Shown in pieces: positions 9,050-18,255 of a stretch of 42,919 nt of DNA. A model generated the notes under the pieces. It was not told where the DNA came from. It saw only the letters and a program-made list of their open reading frames with translations, and searched no databases. The position numbers were made by a program, and so were the translations under genes. Source of the stretch: Oscillospiraceae bacterium (GTDB taxonomy: Bacteria; Bacillota; Clostridia; Oscillospirales; Acutalibacteraceae); NCBI GenBank assembly GCA_902769255.1, contig CACXOM010000013.1, positions 1 to 42,919 of the forward strand. Reading direction: 5' to 3'. Within the stretch, counting starts at the first letter, position 1. The number at the start of each line of letters is the position of its first letter.

Positions 9050-9823
9050 ATGAAAAAAATATTTGCGATTTTATTGATTTTTGCATTGCTTTTATGTTTA
9101 GGCGCTTGCAACAAAAGCGATGATGACGATGATATTAAAATAGAAACAACTTCAAAAAGAAATGTTGTTATTACTAAAGAAGAAGTTGCAAAACTCGCAG
9201 AAAAAGGTAAAATTACAGGCGCAAACTTTGCTTTGGGCGCAAAACAAAATGAAGTTAAAGAATACTATATGAACATAATCGGCACCAGCCAAACCGCAAA
9301 AGAAGCGGTAAAAACCGACAAAAAAGGCAAACCGAAGAAAACTAAACCTACAACCGAGCCTACAATGGTAACCGCAAACGGTCAAAACGGCGAATACTAC
9401 CAATATAACAAGGGTGATAATTTTTCAACTGTTTGGTACAACGGCGAAAAATATTACTTTTTAAACAACAATTTAGATGCAGGCGTTGCAATAATCGTTT
9501 GCAACGAAAAAGCGTTTGGCTTTAACATAGGCAACTGCCCTTCGATTGATGTTACAACATCTTTGGGCGAACCCGATGTTAAAGACTCACCCGATGCAAC
9601 TCAACTTTTCTTCTGCTTAGGCTCTGTGCAAAACGCAGTAAGATATACCTATAACTTCGGCTCAAAGCGACTTGATTTTATTTTCAGTAACGACAACCTT
9701 TTAGTTGTAACGCTGACTGAAACAAACGTTTACAAAGGCTTTTCAAAAGGTGCTGACGTAACAACAACCGCTTCAACAGAAGAAGAAACAACAATTCCGA
9801 CCTATACAAAGGTAGAACAATGA
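9050..9823 (+). CDS. Putative lipoprotein, YjgB/DUF4309-like repeats
   Basis: The 257-aa protein has a lipoprotein signal with lipobox LGAC (Cys at about residue 20), followed by an Asp run and a Lys-rich segment. The body contains a motif in the second half, NIGNCPSIDVTTSLGEPD, with a weaker counterpart earlier (GANFALGAKQNEV). This recalls two-repeat extracytoplasmic proteins of the YjgB/DUF4309 kind, but similarity is only by eye. The C-terminus is Thr/Glu rich. It lies 11 bases after pncB and overlaps ruvX by four bases (ATGA). Function unknown; it is presumably anchored to the outer face of the membrane. Confidence 0.85.
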   Translation: MKKIFAILLIFALLLCLGACNKSDDDDDIKIETTSKRNVVITKEEVAKLAEKGKITGANFALGAKQNEVKEYYMNIIGTSQTAKEAVKTDKKGKPKKTKPTTEPTMVTANGQNGEYYQYNKGDNFSTVWYNGEKYYFLNNNLDAGVAIIVCNEKAFGFNIGNCPSIDVTTSLGEPDVKDSPDATQLFFCLGSVQNAVRYTYNFGSKRLDFIFSNDNLLVVTLTETNVYKGFSKGADVTTTASTEEETTIPTYTKVEQ

Positions 9824-10239
9824 AAATAATGTCGATTGATTTGGGGCTTGCGAGAACAGGCTTAGCTATTTGCGACCCGCTTGAAATGCTCGCCTCACCC
9901 CACACAGTAATTTTTGAAAAATACGAGCCGAAACTCATAGAAAAAATATTGGCTCAAATAGAACAACTTAACCCCGAGTTAATAGTTGTAGGCTATCCGC
10001 TTAATATGGACGGAACTGCCGGCGAGCGAGCGAAAGAGTGCGAGCGAATTTCAAAAATAATTGAAGAAAAAAGCGGTGTAAAAGTAGAACTTTACGATGA
10101 AAGATGCACCACAGTTATGTCGCATAATGCGCTTAATGTTACAAATGTGCGAGGCAAAAAACGCAAAGATATTGTCGATGCAGTCGCCGCTGTTATGATA
10201 CTTGAAAGCTTTTTAGAATTTAGAAAAAACAATAAATAA
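9820..10239 (+). CDS. ruvX: YqgF/RuvX pre-16S rRNA nuclease
   Basis: The 139-aa RNase H-fold protein begins MKIMSIDLGLARTGLA, the family signature with the first catalytic Asp. It continues with VVGYPLNMDG, YDERCTT and DIVDAVAAV, which hold the remaining acidic residues. RuvX/YqgF processes the 5' end of pre-16S rRNA and has been proposed to act as a Holliday-junction resolvase. The ATG overlaps the stop of the lipoprotein gene (ATGA), which fixes the start. It is the last gene of the pncB transcript, with a terminator just behind it. Confidence 0.95.
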   Translation: MKIMSIDLGLARTGLAICDPLEMLASPHTVIFEKYEPKLIEKILAQIEQLNPELIVVGYPLNMDGTAGERAKECERISKIIEEKSGVKVELYDERCTTVMSHNALNVTNVRGKKRKDIVDAVAAVMILESFLEFRKNNK

Positions 10240-10247
10240 CCCAATAC

Positions 10248-10276
10248 AAAAAAGCGCCCATAAAGGACGCTTTTTT
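10248..10276. terminator. Bidirectional terminator between ruvX and the small minus-strand gene
   Basis: AAAAAAGCG and CGCTTTTTT form a nearly symmetric hairpin with an 11-base loop. It sits between convergent genes and overlaps the last bases of the minus-strand gene's stop codon. Confidence 0.8.
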
Positions 10277-10499
10277 ATATTTCGTATTTTTTAATAGGGC
10301 TGTACTCGTAATTCATTGCATATTCAGTCATATTAATTGCCCTGCCATTTTCCTTTAAAATAACGCACGGACCGCTGCCGCCTATACTCATTTCATCTGC
10401 TTTACTTGTAAAAACGTAAGCGTGCTTTTCCTCACAACAATGGTCTATATCTCTTTTTAATTCTTTTGCTTTTTTTAAAGCTTCTTCATAAGTAATCAT
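10275..10499 (-). CDS. Small YrhB/Imm35-like hypothetical protein
   Basis: The 74-aa protein begins MITYEEALKKAKEL and has the pattern helix, strand, CVILKENGRAINMTEY. This resembles small YrhB-like proteins grouped with immunity protein family Imm35. The resemblance is weak and from memory. AAGGAG precedes the ATG at good distance. No partner toxin gene is adjacent, so if it is immunity-like it is an orphan. There are two adjacent Cys (residues 22-23) and a third near residue 45. It is separated by 128 bases from nrdR and may have its own promoter. Confidence 0.7.
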   Translation of the reverse strand: MITYEEALKKAKELKRDIDHCCEEKHAYVFTSKADEMSIGGSGPCVILKENGRAINMTEYAMNYEYSPIKKYEI

Positions 10500-10627
10500 T
10501 ATTTAGCTCCTTTTTTATTTAAATCTTTTTGTTGTTCTTTCCGCATTTATGCACAACATTAAATTTGTATCAGCCAAACAAAAACAACCTATAACAAAAC
10601 CTTACTTAAAGTTGTTTTAATTGTTTA

Positions 10628-11086
10628 TTACTCTCTGTCTTTTATTATTTTTTCAAGTTCTTCCATAAATGAATTTATGTCTTTAAACTTTCTGTAAACC
10701 GAAGCGTAACGAACATAAGCAACATCGTCAATTTCACGAAGTTTTTCCATAACCATTTCGCCGATTTTTTTCGAGGTTACTTCCCTCTCCAAAGTGTTTT
10801 GCAATGAAATTTCAATTTCATCAGCCGCTTTTTCAAGTTGCTCAAAAGTAACCTGACAGCCCTCGCTGGCTTTTAACATTCCGTTTAAAAGTTTGTTTTT
10901 ATCAAAAGCTTGTCTTGTTTTATCTTTTTTAACAACAATAATAGGAAAACTTTCGATTATTTCATAGGTAGTAAACCTTTCGCTACAATTCAAACACTCT
11001 CTGCGGCGGCGAATTTTTTCGCCCTCCTCTGTAGGTCTTGAATCAACAACTTTACTTTCGGCAAAACCGCAATATGGACATTTCAT
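10628..11086 (-). CDS. nrdR: Transcriptional repressor NrdR
   Basis: The 152-aa protein carries an N-terminal zinc ribbon (CPYC at residues 3-6, CLNC about 31-34) and an ATP-cone domain (about 47-137) with [16 protein letters not shown]. It senses (d)ATP and represses ribonucleotide reductase genes by binding paired NrdR boxes. A plausible target is present in this same window upstream of nrdD. The start is backed by GGAGG. The gene lies only 16 bases after the polysaccharide deacetylase gene on the same strand, so it probably shares its transcript. Confidence 0.97.
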   Translation of the reverse strand: MKCPYCGFAESKVVDSRPTEEGEKIRRRRECLNCSERFTTYEIIESFPIIVVKKDKTRQAFDKNKLLNGMLKASEGCQVTFEQLEKAADEIEISLQNTLEREVTSKKIGEMVMEKLREIDDVAYVRYASVYRKFKDINSFMEELEKIIKDRE

Positions 11087-11102
11087 TAATTTTTTCCTCC
11101 GC

Positions 11103-12701
11103 TTAATTATTTACTTTTTGGTGGCAAGTCAAGCTTGTAGTAGTAAGCCCTGCAAACTCATAGCCATTTGATTTATAGAATTTACAAATTTTATCAAGAG
11201 CTTGAACCGTTGTGCTTTTTGCGAGTGTATCGTGCATTAAAACTACGCAACGGTCAACGCCTTTTGAATTCACTTTAACATTTCTTATAATTCGATTTGG
11301 GTCAATGTTATTTCCAGACGCATCACCAGAATCAACATTCCAATCAAAATATTTATAACCCTGATTCTCAACCATTTTGGTGAGCTTGCTCATAATACCC
11401 TTTGAATAATTTGCGCTGACAGTATTACTTGCACCACCAGGGAAACGAATTATTCTGGCATCAATACCTGTTTTCTTCAAAACTAAATTATGAATTTTAT
11501 TAAGGTCATTAAAATAAGCCGAAGTGCTTGAATAAATTTTTTGATAGTTATGAGTATATGTATGAAGTGCTATTGTATGGCCAGCATCGGTAATATCCTT
11601 CATATACTCGATTTTATCATTGCCTGTAACAAAGAAAGTCGCTTTTGCGTTATACTTTTTAAGTATCTTTAATATTTTTTTGGTGTTTTTTGAAGGTCCG
11701 TCATCAAATGTTAAATATGCGATTTTCGACATTCTGCCGTAAACAAGCGATTTTCCCGTAAATGATTTTGAACTTTCTTTACCTTTTTTGAAAACCGATG
11801 TTACTGTGTAAGTATATTCGCTTTGCTTTTGAACAGATGTATCAACAAACGAAAGTTTATCAGTTTCGGTTAATTTTTCAAACTTGCCGTTAGAATCTTT
11901 TTTATAAATAATATATTTTAATGCGTTTTTAACCGCATCCCATTTAATCAAAACGCCTTTTGAAACAGAATCAAGCGAAATATCGGGAGATTTTAAATAT
12001 TTTACCTTAATCGGCGAAACGCCTTTTTCGCCCTCGTTTTCGCCCGCTTTACCCGTAACATAATAAGTGTAATTACCGGAGTCAACTTGGTCGTCTAAAT
12101 AACTATTTCTGTCAGTAGTATTTACTAAACTGAATTCGCCGCCTTGGCTTCGGTAAACAGAATAATCTTTTATACCGTCAATCTCAATCCAGCTAAGCGC
12201 AATACCCTCGCCGTCAGGCTTTGCCGAAATCAGTTTCAGTTTCGGAATTGTTTTATAAGGTACTTCCCTTACCTGCTCATATCCGCAATCGCAAGAATAT
12301 TTGCTTTTACCTTTTTGTGAATAAGTCGGAGCAATTAAAACAGTTGTTTTAAAATGATGCAGACAACTAAACAAAAAGCCCTCTTGTTTTGCGTATTTAT
12401 AAGCGACACTGCCATAATAACCTTTTATCAAAAAGTCCTCAATAGCACGCTTTTTACCGTTTTTATCAGTCTTGTATCCGATTGATTTTTCTGTTATACT
12501 ACTAACTTTTTTGCCTTTAATAGTTTCGGGAATGGTAACTTTGGTATCATTTCCTGAGTAATTGAAAATCTTTACCGTTTCATCAGGCAATTCGTAATAT
12601 TCAAGATTGTCGCTTTTTGCCGAAGTAATGTAGTTTGGTGAAACAGCAAAAGAGCCTAAAAACAACAATACAGCAACTAATATAATAATTTCCTGTTTCA
12701 T
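11103..12701 (-). CDS. Secreted polysaccharide deacetylase with fibronectin-like repeats
   Basis: Starting at the ATG with GGAGGAAAGTT in front gives 532 aa; an upstream in-frame ATG adds 14 residues but lacks a ribosome site. The order is: signal peptide or anchor (1-25), a short BspA-like segment ([11 protein letters not shown]... about 35-90), a Cys-rich patch (FSCLHHF, SCDCGYE), two fibronectin type III-like repeats (about 135-310), and a carbohydrate esterase 4 (NodB) domain (about 315-525). The esterase motifs are complete: [24 protein letters not shown] and LMHDT. It should remove N-acetyl groups from a glycan such as peptidoglycan or chitin oligomers at the cell surface. It has its own promoter and likely co-transcribes nrdR. 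Confidence 0.9.
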   Translation of the reverse strand: MKQEIIILVAVLLFLGSFAVSPNYITSAKSDNLEYYELPDETVKIFNYSGNDTKVTIPETIKGKKVSSITEKSIGYKTDKNGKKRAIEDFLIKGYYGSVAYKYAKQEGFLFSCLHHFKTTVLIAPTYSQKGKSKYSCDCGYEQVREVPYKTIPKLKLISAKPDGEGIALSWIEIDGIKDYSVYRSQGGEFSLVNTTDRNSYLDDQVDSGNYTYYVTGKAGENEGEKGVSPIKVKYLKSPDISLDSVSKGVLIKWDAVKNALKYIIYKKDSNGKFEKLTETDKLSFVDTSVQKQSEYTYTVTSVFKKGKESSKSFTGKSLVYGRMSKIAYLTFDDGPSKNTKKILKILKKYNAKATFFVTGNDKIEYMKDITDAGHTIALHTYTHNYQKIYSSTSAYFNDLNKIHNLVLKKTGIDARIIRFPGGASNTVSANYSKGIMSKLTKMVENQGYKYFDWNVDSGDASGNNIDPNRIIRNVKVNSKGVDRCVVLMHDTLAKSTTVQALDKICKFYKSNGYEFAGLTTTSLTCHQKVNN

Positions 12702-12733
12702 AACTTTCCTCCATATATTATTAAAGTAATCAC

Positions 12734-12762
12734 ATTTTAACACAAAATATTGTAACTTTCAA
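12734..12762 (-). promoter_or_regulatory. Promoter of the deacetylase-nrdR transcript
   Basis: The minus strand reads TTGAAA, 17 bases, TAAAAT, ending about 33 bases before the deacetylase ATG. Confidence 0.65.
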
Positions 12763-12776
12763 CCCCGAAAGCCCAA

Positions 12777-13259
12777 TTATTTATGATATTTTGTATGGTT
12801 AATTATTCCGAACGCCCTATAAATTTGCTCGCATAACATAACCCTCGCCAATTGGTGCGGAAATGTCATTTTTGACATTGATAATTTTAAATCAGACTGC
12901 TGTTTTAACTTTTCGCAAAGCCCAAACGAACTGCCTATTAAAAACACGATTTTGCTTTTTCCGTTTACAGCAAAACTTGATATTTTTTCAGCCAATTCTT
13001 CGCTTGAAAAATGTTTTCCCTCAATCGCCATCGCAATTACAGCCGAGCCTTTGGGAATTTTTTCAGCAATTTTTTCAGCCTCTTTTTGCAAGGCAATTTC
13101 TTTTTGCGATAAAGAGGGGTTTTCAGAAAGTCTTTGCTCCGCAATTTCCACTATTTCAAAATCGCAAAAACTTTTTAACCGCTTTTTATATTCTTCAACC
13201 GCCGAAACTAAATATTTTTCTTTTAAATTGCCTACACAAATTATTTTTATAGTTTGCAT
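12777..13259 (-). CDS. rlmH: 23S rRNA pseudouridine1915 N3-methyltransferase RlmH
   Basis: The 160-aa SPOUT methyltransferase has the family start IKIICVGNLKEKY, the SAM-binding knot with FLIGSSFGL, and the conserved C-terminus (LCEQIYRAFGIINHTKYHK). It methylates pseudouridine 1915 in helix 69 of 23S rRNA after ribosome assembly. The usual IGGS is IGSS here, a minor change. AGGGGA precedes the ATG. It lies 13 bases after the metallo-hydrolase gene, a neighbourhood often seen in Firmicutes. Confidence 0.96.
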   Translation of the reverse strand: MQTIKIICVGNLKEKYLVSAVEEYKKRLKSFCDFEIVEIAEQRLSENPSLSQKEIALQKEAEKIAEKIPKGSAVIAMAIEGKHFSSEELAEKISSFAVNGKSKIVFLIGSSFGLCEKLKQQSDLKLSMSKMTFPHQLARVMLCEQIYRAFGIINHTKYHK

Positions 13260-13272
13260 TTAGTTTGTTCCC

Positions 13273-14058
13273 CTATAATATAATAATATCGTTATCTTGC
13301 GGGGAGGCAACCGAAAGTAAATAGTCCTCGCCACTTATCATTCCACGCATTTTCAGCAAACTTTCAGTAGTTTCTCTTGCGAGAACAGGCAAATTATTCT
13401 CTTTGCTTAAATGCGCCAAAATAATGCGTTTTGCACCCGACTCAATAAGTTTTACCGCCTCATCAGCGCAAGAAGTGTTAGATAAATGCCCAATTGAAGA
13501 TAAAATTCGGCGTTTTAGCGGAAAAGTATATTTTGAATTATTTTGTAACATTTTAATATCGTGATTGCTTTCTAAAACTACCGCCGAAGAGCCTAAAATA
13601 GCATTGTCAACCTCTTGCGTTATAATGCCAAGGTCGGTACAAACAGCGATTTTTTGATTGCCCAAATCAAAGGTGTAACCGCAACTTTCATATGTATCGT
13701 GAGAAGTCGCAAAATGTTTTACGCCTATATTTTTAAGGTCAATTTCGTCTTCCAAACTTTTGCAATCAACCTTTTCGTTTAAATAGCCTTTTTCTTCCAT
13801 TCCCTTAAAAGTTCCGGCAGTTGCATAAACAGGGATTTTATGTTTGCAAGAAAACACTCTGACTCCGCTTACATGGTCAATATGCTCGTGAGTTACAAAA
13901 ATCGCTTTTATTTTTGAATAATCAAGATTTCGCTCCAACAACGCCTGCGAAATTCTTTTTGCGCTGACGCCAGCGTCAACCAACAGCGCAGTATCGCCGT
14001 TTTCAATATAAACGCAGTTTCCGCTGCTTCCAGAAAATAAGTTACATATTTTTGGCAT
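13273..14058 (-). CDS. walJ: Metallo-beta-lactamase fold hydrolase, WalJ/YycJ family
   Basis: The 261-aa protein has the zinc-binding motif THEHIDH (about residues 57-63), further metal ligands at SHD and LSNTSC regions, and the N-terminal CNLFSGSSGNCVYIE typical of YycJ/WalJ proteins. These are cytoplasmic nuclease-like enzymes linked in Bacillus and Streptococcus to the WalKR cell-wall regulon and to DNA repair. No walRK genes are in the window. AGGAGAT lies before the ATG. The gene is 9 bases from the methyltransferase gene upstream and 13 bases from rlmH downstream, so it is mid-operon. Confidence 0.88.
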   Translation of the reverse strand: MPKICNLFSGSSGNCVYIENGDTALLVDAGVSAKRISQALLERNLDYSKIKAIFVTHEHIDHVSGVRVFSCKHKIPVYATAGTFKGMEEKGYLNEKVDCKSLEDEIDLKNIGVKHFATSHDTYESCGYTFDLGNQKIAVCTDLGIITQEVDNAILGSSAVVLESNHDIKMLQNNSKYTFPLKRRILSSIGHLSNTSCADEAVKLIESGAKRIILAHLSKENNLPVLARETTESLLKMRGMISGEDYLLSVASPQDNDIIIL

Positions 14059-14067
14059 AAATATCTC

Positions 14068-15093
14068 CTAAACGAAATAAAACTGTGTGTCCCAAGCGGG
14101 AATATATTTATAATGTCGCATATAAATTTTATAGTCATCACGAATTTCACTAACAAGCAAAGGCAATTTAAAATAATCTTCGGTGCGGTGATATGCCGAA
14201 ACAAGCATTTTCGGCTTAAAATTTTGAATTGTTTTTTTCGCCCCTAAAATCGCTTGTTCTTCCATTCCCTCAACATCATATTTAATGTAAGTGGCTTTCT
14301 CGCCGTTTAAAATATCATCAAGTTTTTTGGCATTTATTCTGTCGCCCTTGTCGCTTGCGACAGAGTGTCTGCCACCGTTGGTATTAAAGCCTATTTCGCC
14401 CGAAAAATCGTTTGCGGCACAGTTAAAAAGAAAAACATTCTCTTTTTCGCCGTATTTTTTACTTAATTTTTTAAAATTCTTTTTATCAGGCTCTAAAGCG
14501 AAAATCTTTTTAAATCCACCCGAAAACTTTAAAAACTCGTCAATTGTGTCGCCGTTATAAGCGCCAAGGTCGCAATAAATTTCATCTTCTTTTAACTTTA
14601 AAATGTTTTTGTTCGCCTCAATTGCATCAGTTTCACAATCAAAAAGATAATCAATTTTTCCGCTTATGCGAAATTTAATACAGTTTTCAAAAACTTTTTT
14701 CGACTGCTCGTCAGCAAGCAAATTATAAACTTTTTCCAACTTATATTTATGCTTTTTATAATAATCTTTTGTAAAAAGTCCGCCACCGTAAACCGCTACA
14801 TCAGGCGCTAAAACCTCGCTTGTTTTCGCAATTTTTTTAATATTTTCAATAACCTCATCACGATAAGTGCCGAAAGCCACAAGCACTTTCATATCAGGAT
14901 ACTCTTGCAACAATTCGCTATATTTTTTTACGGTAAAACCTCTAAAAGTCTGCCCTCTTACAAAATCATCGCTCGCAAAAACACCGACAGGCGAAACACC
15001 GTAATCATTTAATGTATCTATTATTTTTTCTGCGCCGTTTCCCATTCCGTAAATTGCAACGGGTTTTTCGGCATTTTTTAAATAATTCCACAT
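14068..15093 (-). CDS. FkbM-family methyltransferase with N-terminal nucleotide-binding-like domain
   Basis: The preferred start is the ATG at 15091-15093 (341 aa), six bases after AGGTG; an in-frame GTG three codons earlier overlaps that ribosome site. Residues 1-120 look like a Rossmann-type unit (PVAIYGMGNGAEKIID), as in sugar-modifying FkbM fusions. The methyltransferase part starts near residue 165 with the SAM-binding CDLGAYNGD, then EPDKKN and YIKYDVEGME. The substrate is unknown; glycans or polyketides are usual for the family. It is the promoter-proximal gene of the walJ-rlmH group. Confidence 0.85.
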   Translation of the reverse strand: MWNYLKNAEKPVAIYGMGNGAEKIIDTLNDYGVSPVGVFASDDFVRGQTFRGFTVKKYSELLQEYPDMKVLVAFGTYRDEVIENIKKIAKTSEVLAPDVAVYGGGLFTKDYYKKHKYKLEKVYNLLADEQSKKVFENCIKFRISGKIDYLFDCETDAIEANKNILKLKEDEIYCDLGAYNGDTIDEFLKFSGGFKKIFALEPDKKNFKKLSKKYGEKENVFLFNCAANDFSGEIGFNTNGGRHSVASDKGDRINAKKLDDILNGEKATYIKYDVEGMEEQAILGAKKTIQNFKPKMLVSAYHRTEDYFKLPLLVSEIRDDYKIYMRHYKYIPAWDTQFYFV

Positions 15094-15112
15094 ATCAAAC
15101 ACCTATCTATAT

Positions 15113-15141
15113 ATTATACACCACCTATTCTCTTTTTTCAA
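15113..15141 (-). promoter_or_regulatory. Promoter of the FkbM-walJ-rlmH operon
   Basis: The minus strand reads TTGAAA, exactly 17 bases, then TATAAT, about 20 bases before the methyltransferase start codon. A near-consensus site. Confidence 0.8.
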
Positions 15142-15211
15142 TATGTTGTGGTAATAAAAATGCGTAAATCGGCTTTTTAAAGCCTTTATTTACTGTTTTT
15201 AATATTTTTTC

Positions 15212-15240
15212 TTGACATTCCGCTTAAAATGTAATATATT
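15212..15240 (+). promoter_or_regulatory. Promoter of the potABCD operon
   Basis: TTGACA and TATATT are separated by 17 bases. The predicted transcript begins about 240 bases before potA, leaving a long leader. Confidence 0.75.
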
Positions 15241-15282
15241 TATTATTGTATATATTATTATAATATAAATAAAACAAAATAA

Positions 15283-15480
15283 GCAAAAGATTTTGCATCT
15301 GTGCCAAAAATCGTATTTTGCAGTACGGAACGGTACCAAAAGTTTTAAACTTTGGAGATAAACGACTACGCTTTTTTAAACCTAAAAAGCGTAAAAAACT
15401 CTTTGCGGAGGTTGTTTATCAAGCAAATTACGGCCAGCACAGAGCTAATTACAGCTTGTGCGGTTTTACCGCAAAGGGGG
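15283..15480 (+). promoter_or_regulatory. Structured 5' leader of potA, candidate cis-regulatory RNA
   Basis: The untranslated leader holds many short helices visible by eye: GCAAAA/TTTTGC (15283-15296), a TACGCTTTTT/AAAAAGCGTA hairpin enclosed by GATAAAC (about 15357) pairing with GTTTATC (about 15414), a GCACA-AGCT/AGCT-TGTGC hairpin (15437-15461), and TGCGGT/ACCGCA (15459-15473). The last two share bases 15459-15461 and cannot form together. The second ends just before the ribosome site AAAGGGGG. No hairpin is followed by a U-run, so control, if any, would act on translation. I do not recognise a known riboswitch class. Function is inferred. Confidence 0.45.
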
Positions 15481-15489
15481 ATGCAAATT

Positions 15490-16620
15490 ATGTCAAACAA
15501 AAAGAATATTTTAGAACTTAAAAACATTACCGTATCTTTTGATGGTGAAAAAATTCTCGATGATATTTCTCTTTCAATATCTGACAAAGAATTTGTTACC
15601 TTGCTCGGTCCTTCGGGTTGCGGAAAAACTACAACCCTTCGCATTATTGCAGGATTTTTAGAGCCAGATAGTGGCGATGTTTTTTTTGACGGCGAAATTA
15701 TTAATTCTTTGCCGGCAAATAAACGAAATGTAAATACAATTTTCCAGCGTTATGCGCTTTTTCCGCACCTTAATGTTTATGAAAACATCGCTTTTGGGCT
15801 TAAAGTTAAAAAAGTGCCGAAAGAAGAAATTAAACAGCGTGTTAAAGAAATGCTTAAACTTGTAAACCTTGAAGGTTTTGAAAAACGCAGTATTTCAAAA
15901 CTTTCGGGCGGTCAGCAACAGCGTGTAGCAATCGCACGTGCGGTTATAAACAAACCGAAAATTTTGCTTTTAGACGAACCTCTTGCAGCGCTTGATTTAA
16001 AACTTAGAAAAGATATGCAAACAGAGCTTAAAAACATTCAAAGAACGCTCGGAATTACCTTTATTTTTGTAACTCACGACCAAGAAGAAGCGCTCTCTAT
16101 GAGCGATAAAGTTGTTGTTATGAACGAGGGCAAAATTCAGCATATCGGCACACCGCAAGATATTTATAACGAACCTGTCAACGCTTTTGTTGCCGACTTT
16201 ATAGGCGAGTCGAACATTATTGACGGCGTTATGCTTGACGACTTCAAAGTTAAAATTGAGGGCGTAACTTTGCAATGTCTTGATAAAGGGTTTAAACCCA
16301 ATGAGGCGGTTGATGTTGTTATTCGCCCAGAAGATGTAGACATTGTTCACAGAGAAAAAGGGCTTATTACAGGCGTGGTTACTTCGGTAACATTTTTGGG
16401 CGTGCATTATGAAATAATTGTTGATGTAAACGGCTTTAAGTGGATGATTCAAACTACCGATGAATCAAAAGTCGGCGACAAAGTCGGTTTATTAATTGAG
16501 CCTGACGCAATTCACATTATGAAAAAATCAAAATATTCGGGGCTTTACGGCGATTACAGTTCATTCAGCGATGAGATAGACGAAATCAGCAACCCCGATT
16601 TTGGATTTAAGGAGGATTAA
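15490..16620 (+). CDS. potA: Spermidine/putrescine ABC transporter ATP-binding protein
   Basis: The chosen ATG (376 aa) lies 9 bases after AAAGGGGG; longer in-frame readings run into the leader from a TTG and are unlikely. It has Walker [11 protein letters not shown]-loop around [10 protein letters not shown], signature [14 protein letters not shown], Walker [12 protein letters not shown] and the switch THDQEEA. A C-terminal TOBE-type regulatory domain follows (about residues 240-350). It powers PotBC-mediated uptake of polyamines from the PotD-bound form. It is followed by potB, with the GGAGG for potB overlapping the end of this gene. Substrate specificity is by family and operon context, not proved. 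Confidence 0.94.
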   Translation: MSNKKNILELKNITVSFDGEKILDDISLSISDKEFVTLLGPSGCGKTTTLRIIAGFLEPDSGDVFFDGEIINSLPANKRNVNTIFQRYALFPHLNVYENIAFGLKVKKVPKEEIKQRVKEMLKLVNLEGFEKRSISKLSGGQQQRVAIARAVINKPKILLLDEPLAALDLKLRKDMQTELKNIQRTLGITFIFVTHDQEEALSMSDKVVVMNEGKIQHIGTPQDIYNEPVNAFVADFIGESNIIDGVMLDDFKVKIEGVTLQCLDKGFKPNEAVDVVIRPEDVDIVHREKGLITGVVTSVTFLGVHYEIIVDVNGFKWMIQTTDESKVGDKVGLLIEPDAIHIMKKSKYSGLYGDYSSFSDEIDEISNPDFGFKED

Positions 16621-16624
16621 TAAA

Positions 16625-17446
16625 GTGTCCTCTTTTAAACAAAAACTTCTTAATGCGCCTTATGCTTTTTGGTCTTTTGTGTTTGTCGCAATTCCGCTTT
16701 TAATGGTAGTTTATTACACATTTACCGACAAAGGTGGCGCTTTTACCTTTGAAAACTTAAAAATCCTTTTAGATAAAAAATATATAAGCGTTTTTGCTTA
16801 TTCTATTTGGTATGCGTTTTTAGCAACGGTTATTTGCCTTGTTATCGCTTATCCCCTGTCTTATATAATTTCAAAAATGAAATCTGTTTTTCAAGATACA
16901 CTTATGGTGCTTATAATGCTTCCTATGTGGATTAATTTGCTTATTGTAACTTTTTCTTGGAAAGAAATTTTAAGCAACAACGGCATTATCAACAGTCTTT
17001 TTGAAGCAATCGGAATAGGCAAAGTAGAAATGTTAGGCACTTCTTTTGCGGTGGTGCTCGGTATGGTTTACTGCTTTTTGCCTTTTATGATTTTGCCAAT
17101 TCTTTCGAGCATGCAAAAACTTGATAAAAGTTTAATCGAAGCGAGCGAAGATTTAGGCGCAACAAAAATAAACGTAATAAAACGAGTTATAGTTCCGCTG
17201 ACTCTTCCGGGTGTAATTTCCGGAATAACTATGGTTTTTGTACCTTCTATTTCAACTTTTTATATCTCGCAAAAACTTGGCAACGGTATGATAATTCTTA
17301 TAGGTGACTTGATTGAGCGTCAATTCTCGGTTTCCGCAAATTACAATGTCGGTGCGGCAATTTCGCTTGTTATGATGATTCTTATACTCATTTCGGTTGC
17401 CGTTATGAACCGTTTTGCAGATGACAACGACAAAGGAGGGGCATAA
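16625..17446 (+). CDS. potB: Spermidine/putrescine ABC transporter permease PotB
   Basis: The best start is GTG at 16625, nine bases after AAGGAGG (273 aa); the longer TTG reading would include the ribosome site itself. It has six hydrophobic segments and the EAA loop (EASEDLGATKINVIKRVIVP) that contacts PotA. It overlaps potC by one base (TAATG). Together with PotC it forms the membrane channel of the polyamine importer. Confidence 0.93.
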   Translation: MSSFKQKLLNAPYAFWSFVFVAIPLLMVVYYTFTDKGGAFTFENLKILLDKKYISVFAYSIWYAFLATVICLVIAYPLSYIISKMKSVFQDTLMVLIMLPMWINLLIVTFSWKEILSNNGIINSLFEAIGIGKVEMLGTSFAVVLGMVYCFLPFMILPILSSMQKLDKSLIEASEDLGATKINVIKRVIVPLTLPGVISGITMVFVPSISTFYISQKLGNGMIILIGDLIERQFSVSANYNVGAAISLVMMILILISVAVMNRFADDNDKGGA

Positions 17447-18255
17447 TGAAAATTTTAGGAAAAATTTTTATGGTCTTGTCGTTTATCTTTTTATATGCTC
17501 CGCTTATTGTTATGGTTGTTTTTTCGTTTAACTCAACAAGAAGCACCTCTGTTATGAAAGGACTTTCTTTTGAGTGGTATAAAAACCTTTTTGCGAATGA
17601 GCAAATTATGAACGCGCTTTCCAACACGCTGACGCTTGCGATTTTATCATCTGTTATTGCGGTTGTTTTGGGAACGGTAGCGACTGTAGGACTTTATTAT
17701 TTAAAAAACAAGCTTTTAAAGCGCTCACTTAATGCGCTTACTAATATTCCAATGATGAATCCCGATATTGTTACAGGCTTTTCAATGATGCTTTTGTTTA
17801 CATTTATTGCAGGCATTATCGGCGCAAAAAGCGCGCTCGGCTTTCACACAATGCTAATAGCGCATATAACATTTTCACTTCCTTATGTAATTTTGAACAT
17901 TAAGCCAAGCCTTGACAGCACCGATATTTTCTTGCAAGATGCGGCAAGAGATTTAGGTTGCAACAGGTTGCAAGCGTTTTTCAAAGTAATATTACCAAGT
18001 ATTCGTTCGGGCATTATTTCAGGATTTATTATGGCTTTTACATTATCGCTTGATGATTTTGTTATAACCTATTTCACAGCCGGAACTGATTTTCAAACAT
18101 TACCGCTTTATATTTATTCTATGAAGCGAGGAATAAAACCTAATATTTACGCACTTTACAGTATTATTTTTATAAGCGTTCTTGTGCTGCTGTTTTTATC
18201 TAACTATTTTAAATCAAAATCTATAAAGCAAAAGAAAAAGGAGATTTTACTATGA
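17446..18255 (+). CDS. potC: Spermidine/putrescine ABC transporter permease PotC
   Basis: This 269-aa integral membrane protein has about six helices and the permease loop DAARDLGCNRLQAFFKVILP. The SLDDFVITYFTAG segment is typical of PotC-type permeases. Start ATG overlaps the potB stop (TAATG), and its own stop overlaps potD's start (ATGA), so translation is coupled across the operon. Confidence 0.94.
   Translation: MKILGKIFMVLSFIFLYAPLIVMVVFSFNSTRSTSVMKGLSFEWYKNLFANEQIMNALSNTLTLAILSSVIAVVLGTVATVGLYYLKNKLLKRSLNALTNIPMMNPDIVTGFSMMLLFTFIAGIIGAKSALGFHTMLIAHITFSLPYVILNIKPSLDSTDIFLQDAARDLGCNRLQAFFKVILPSIRSGIISGFIMAFTLSLDDFVITYFTAGTDFQTLPLYIYSMKRGIKPNIYALYSIIFISVLVLLFLSNYFKSKSIKQKKKEILL

Noticed and set aside
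15352-15489. N-terminal extension of PotA from an upstream TTG
   Set aside because: ATG at 15490 has AAAGGGGG at proper distance and matches the normal PotA start; the extension covers the structured leader.
15318-15521. A 67-residue plus-strand frame across the potA leader
   Set aside because: It starts at TTG without a ribosome site, overlaps the potA start in another frame, and its Lys/Arg-rich makeup comes from the hairpin sequence.
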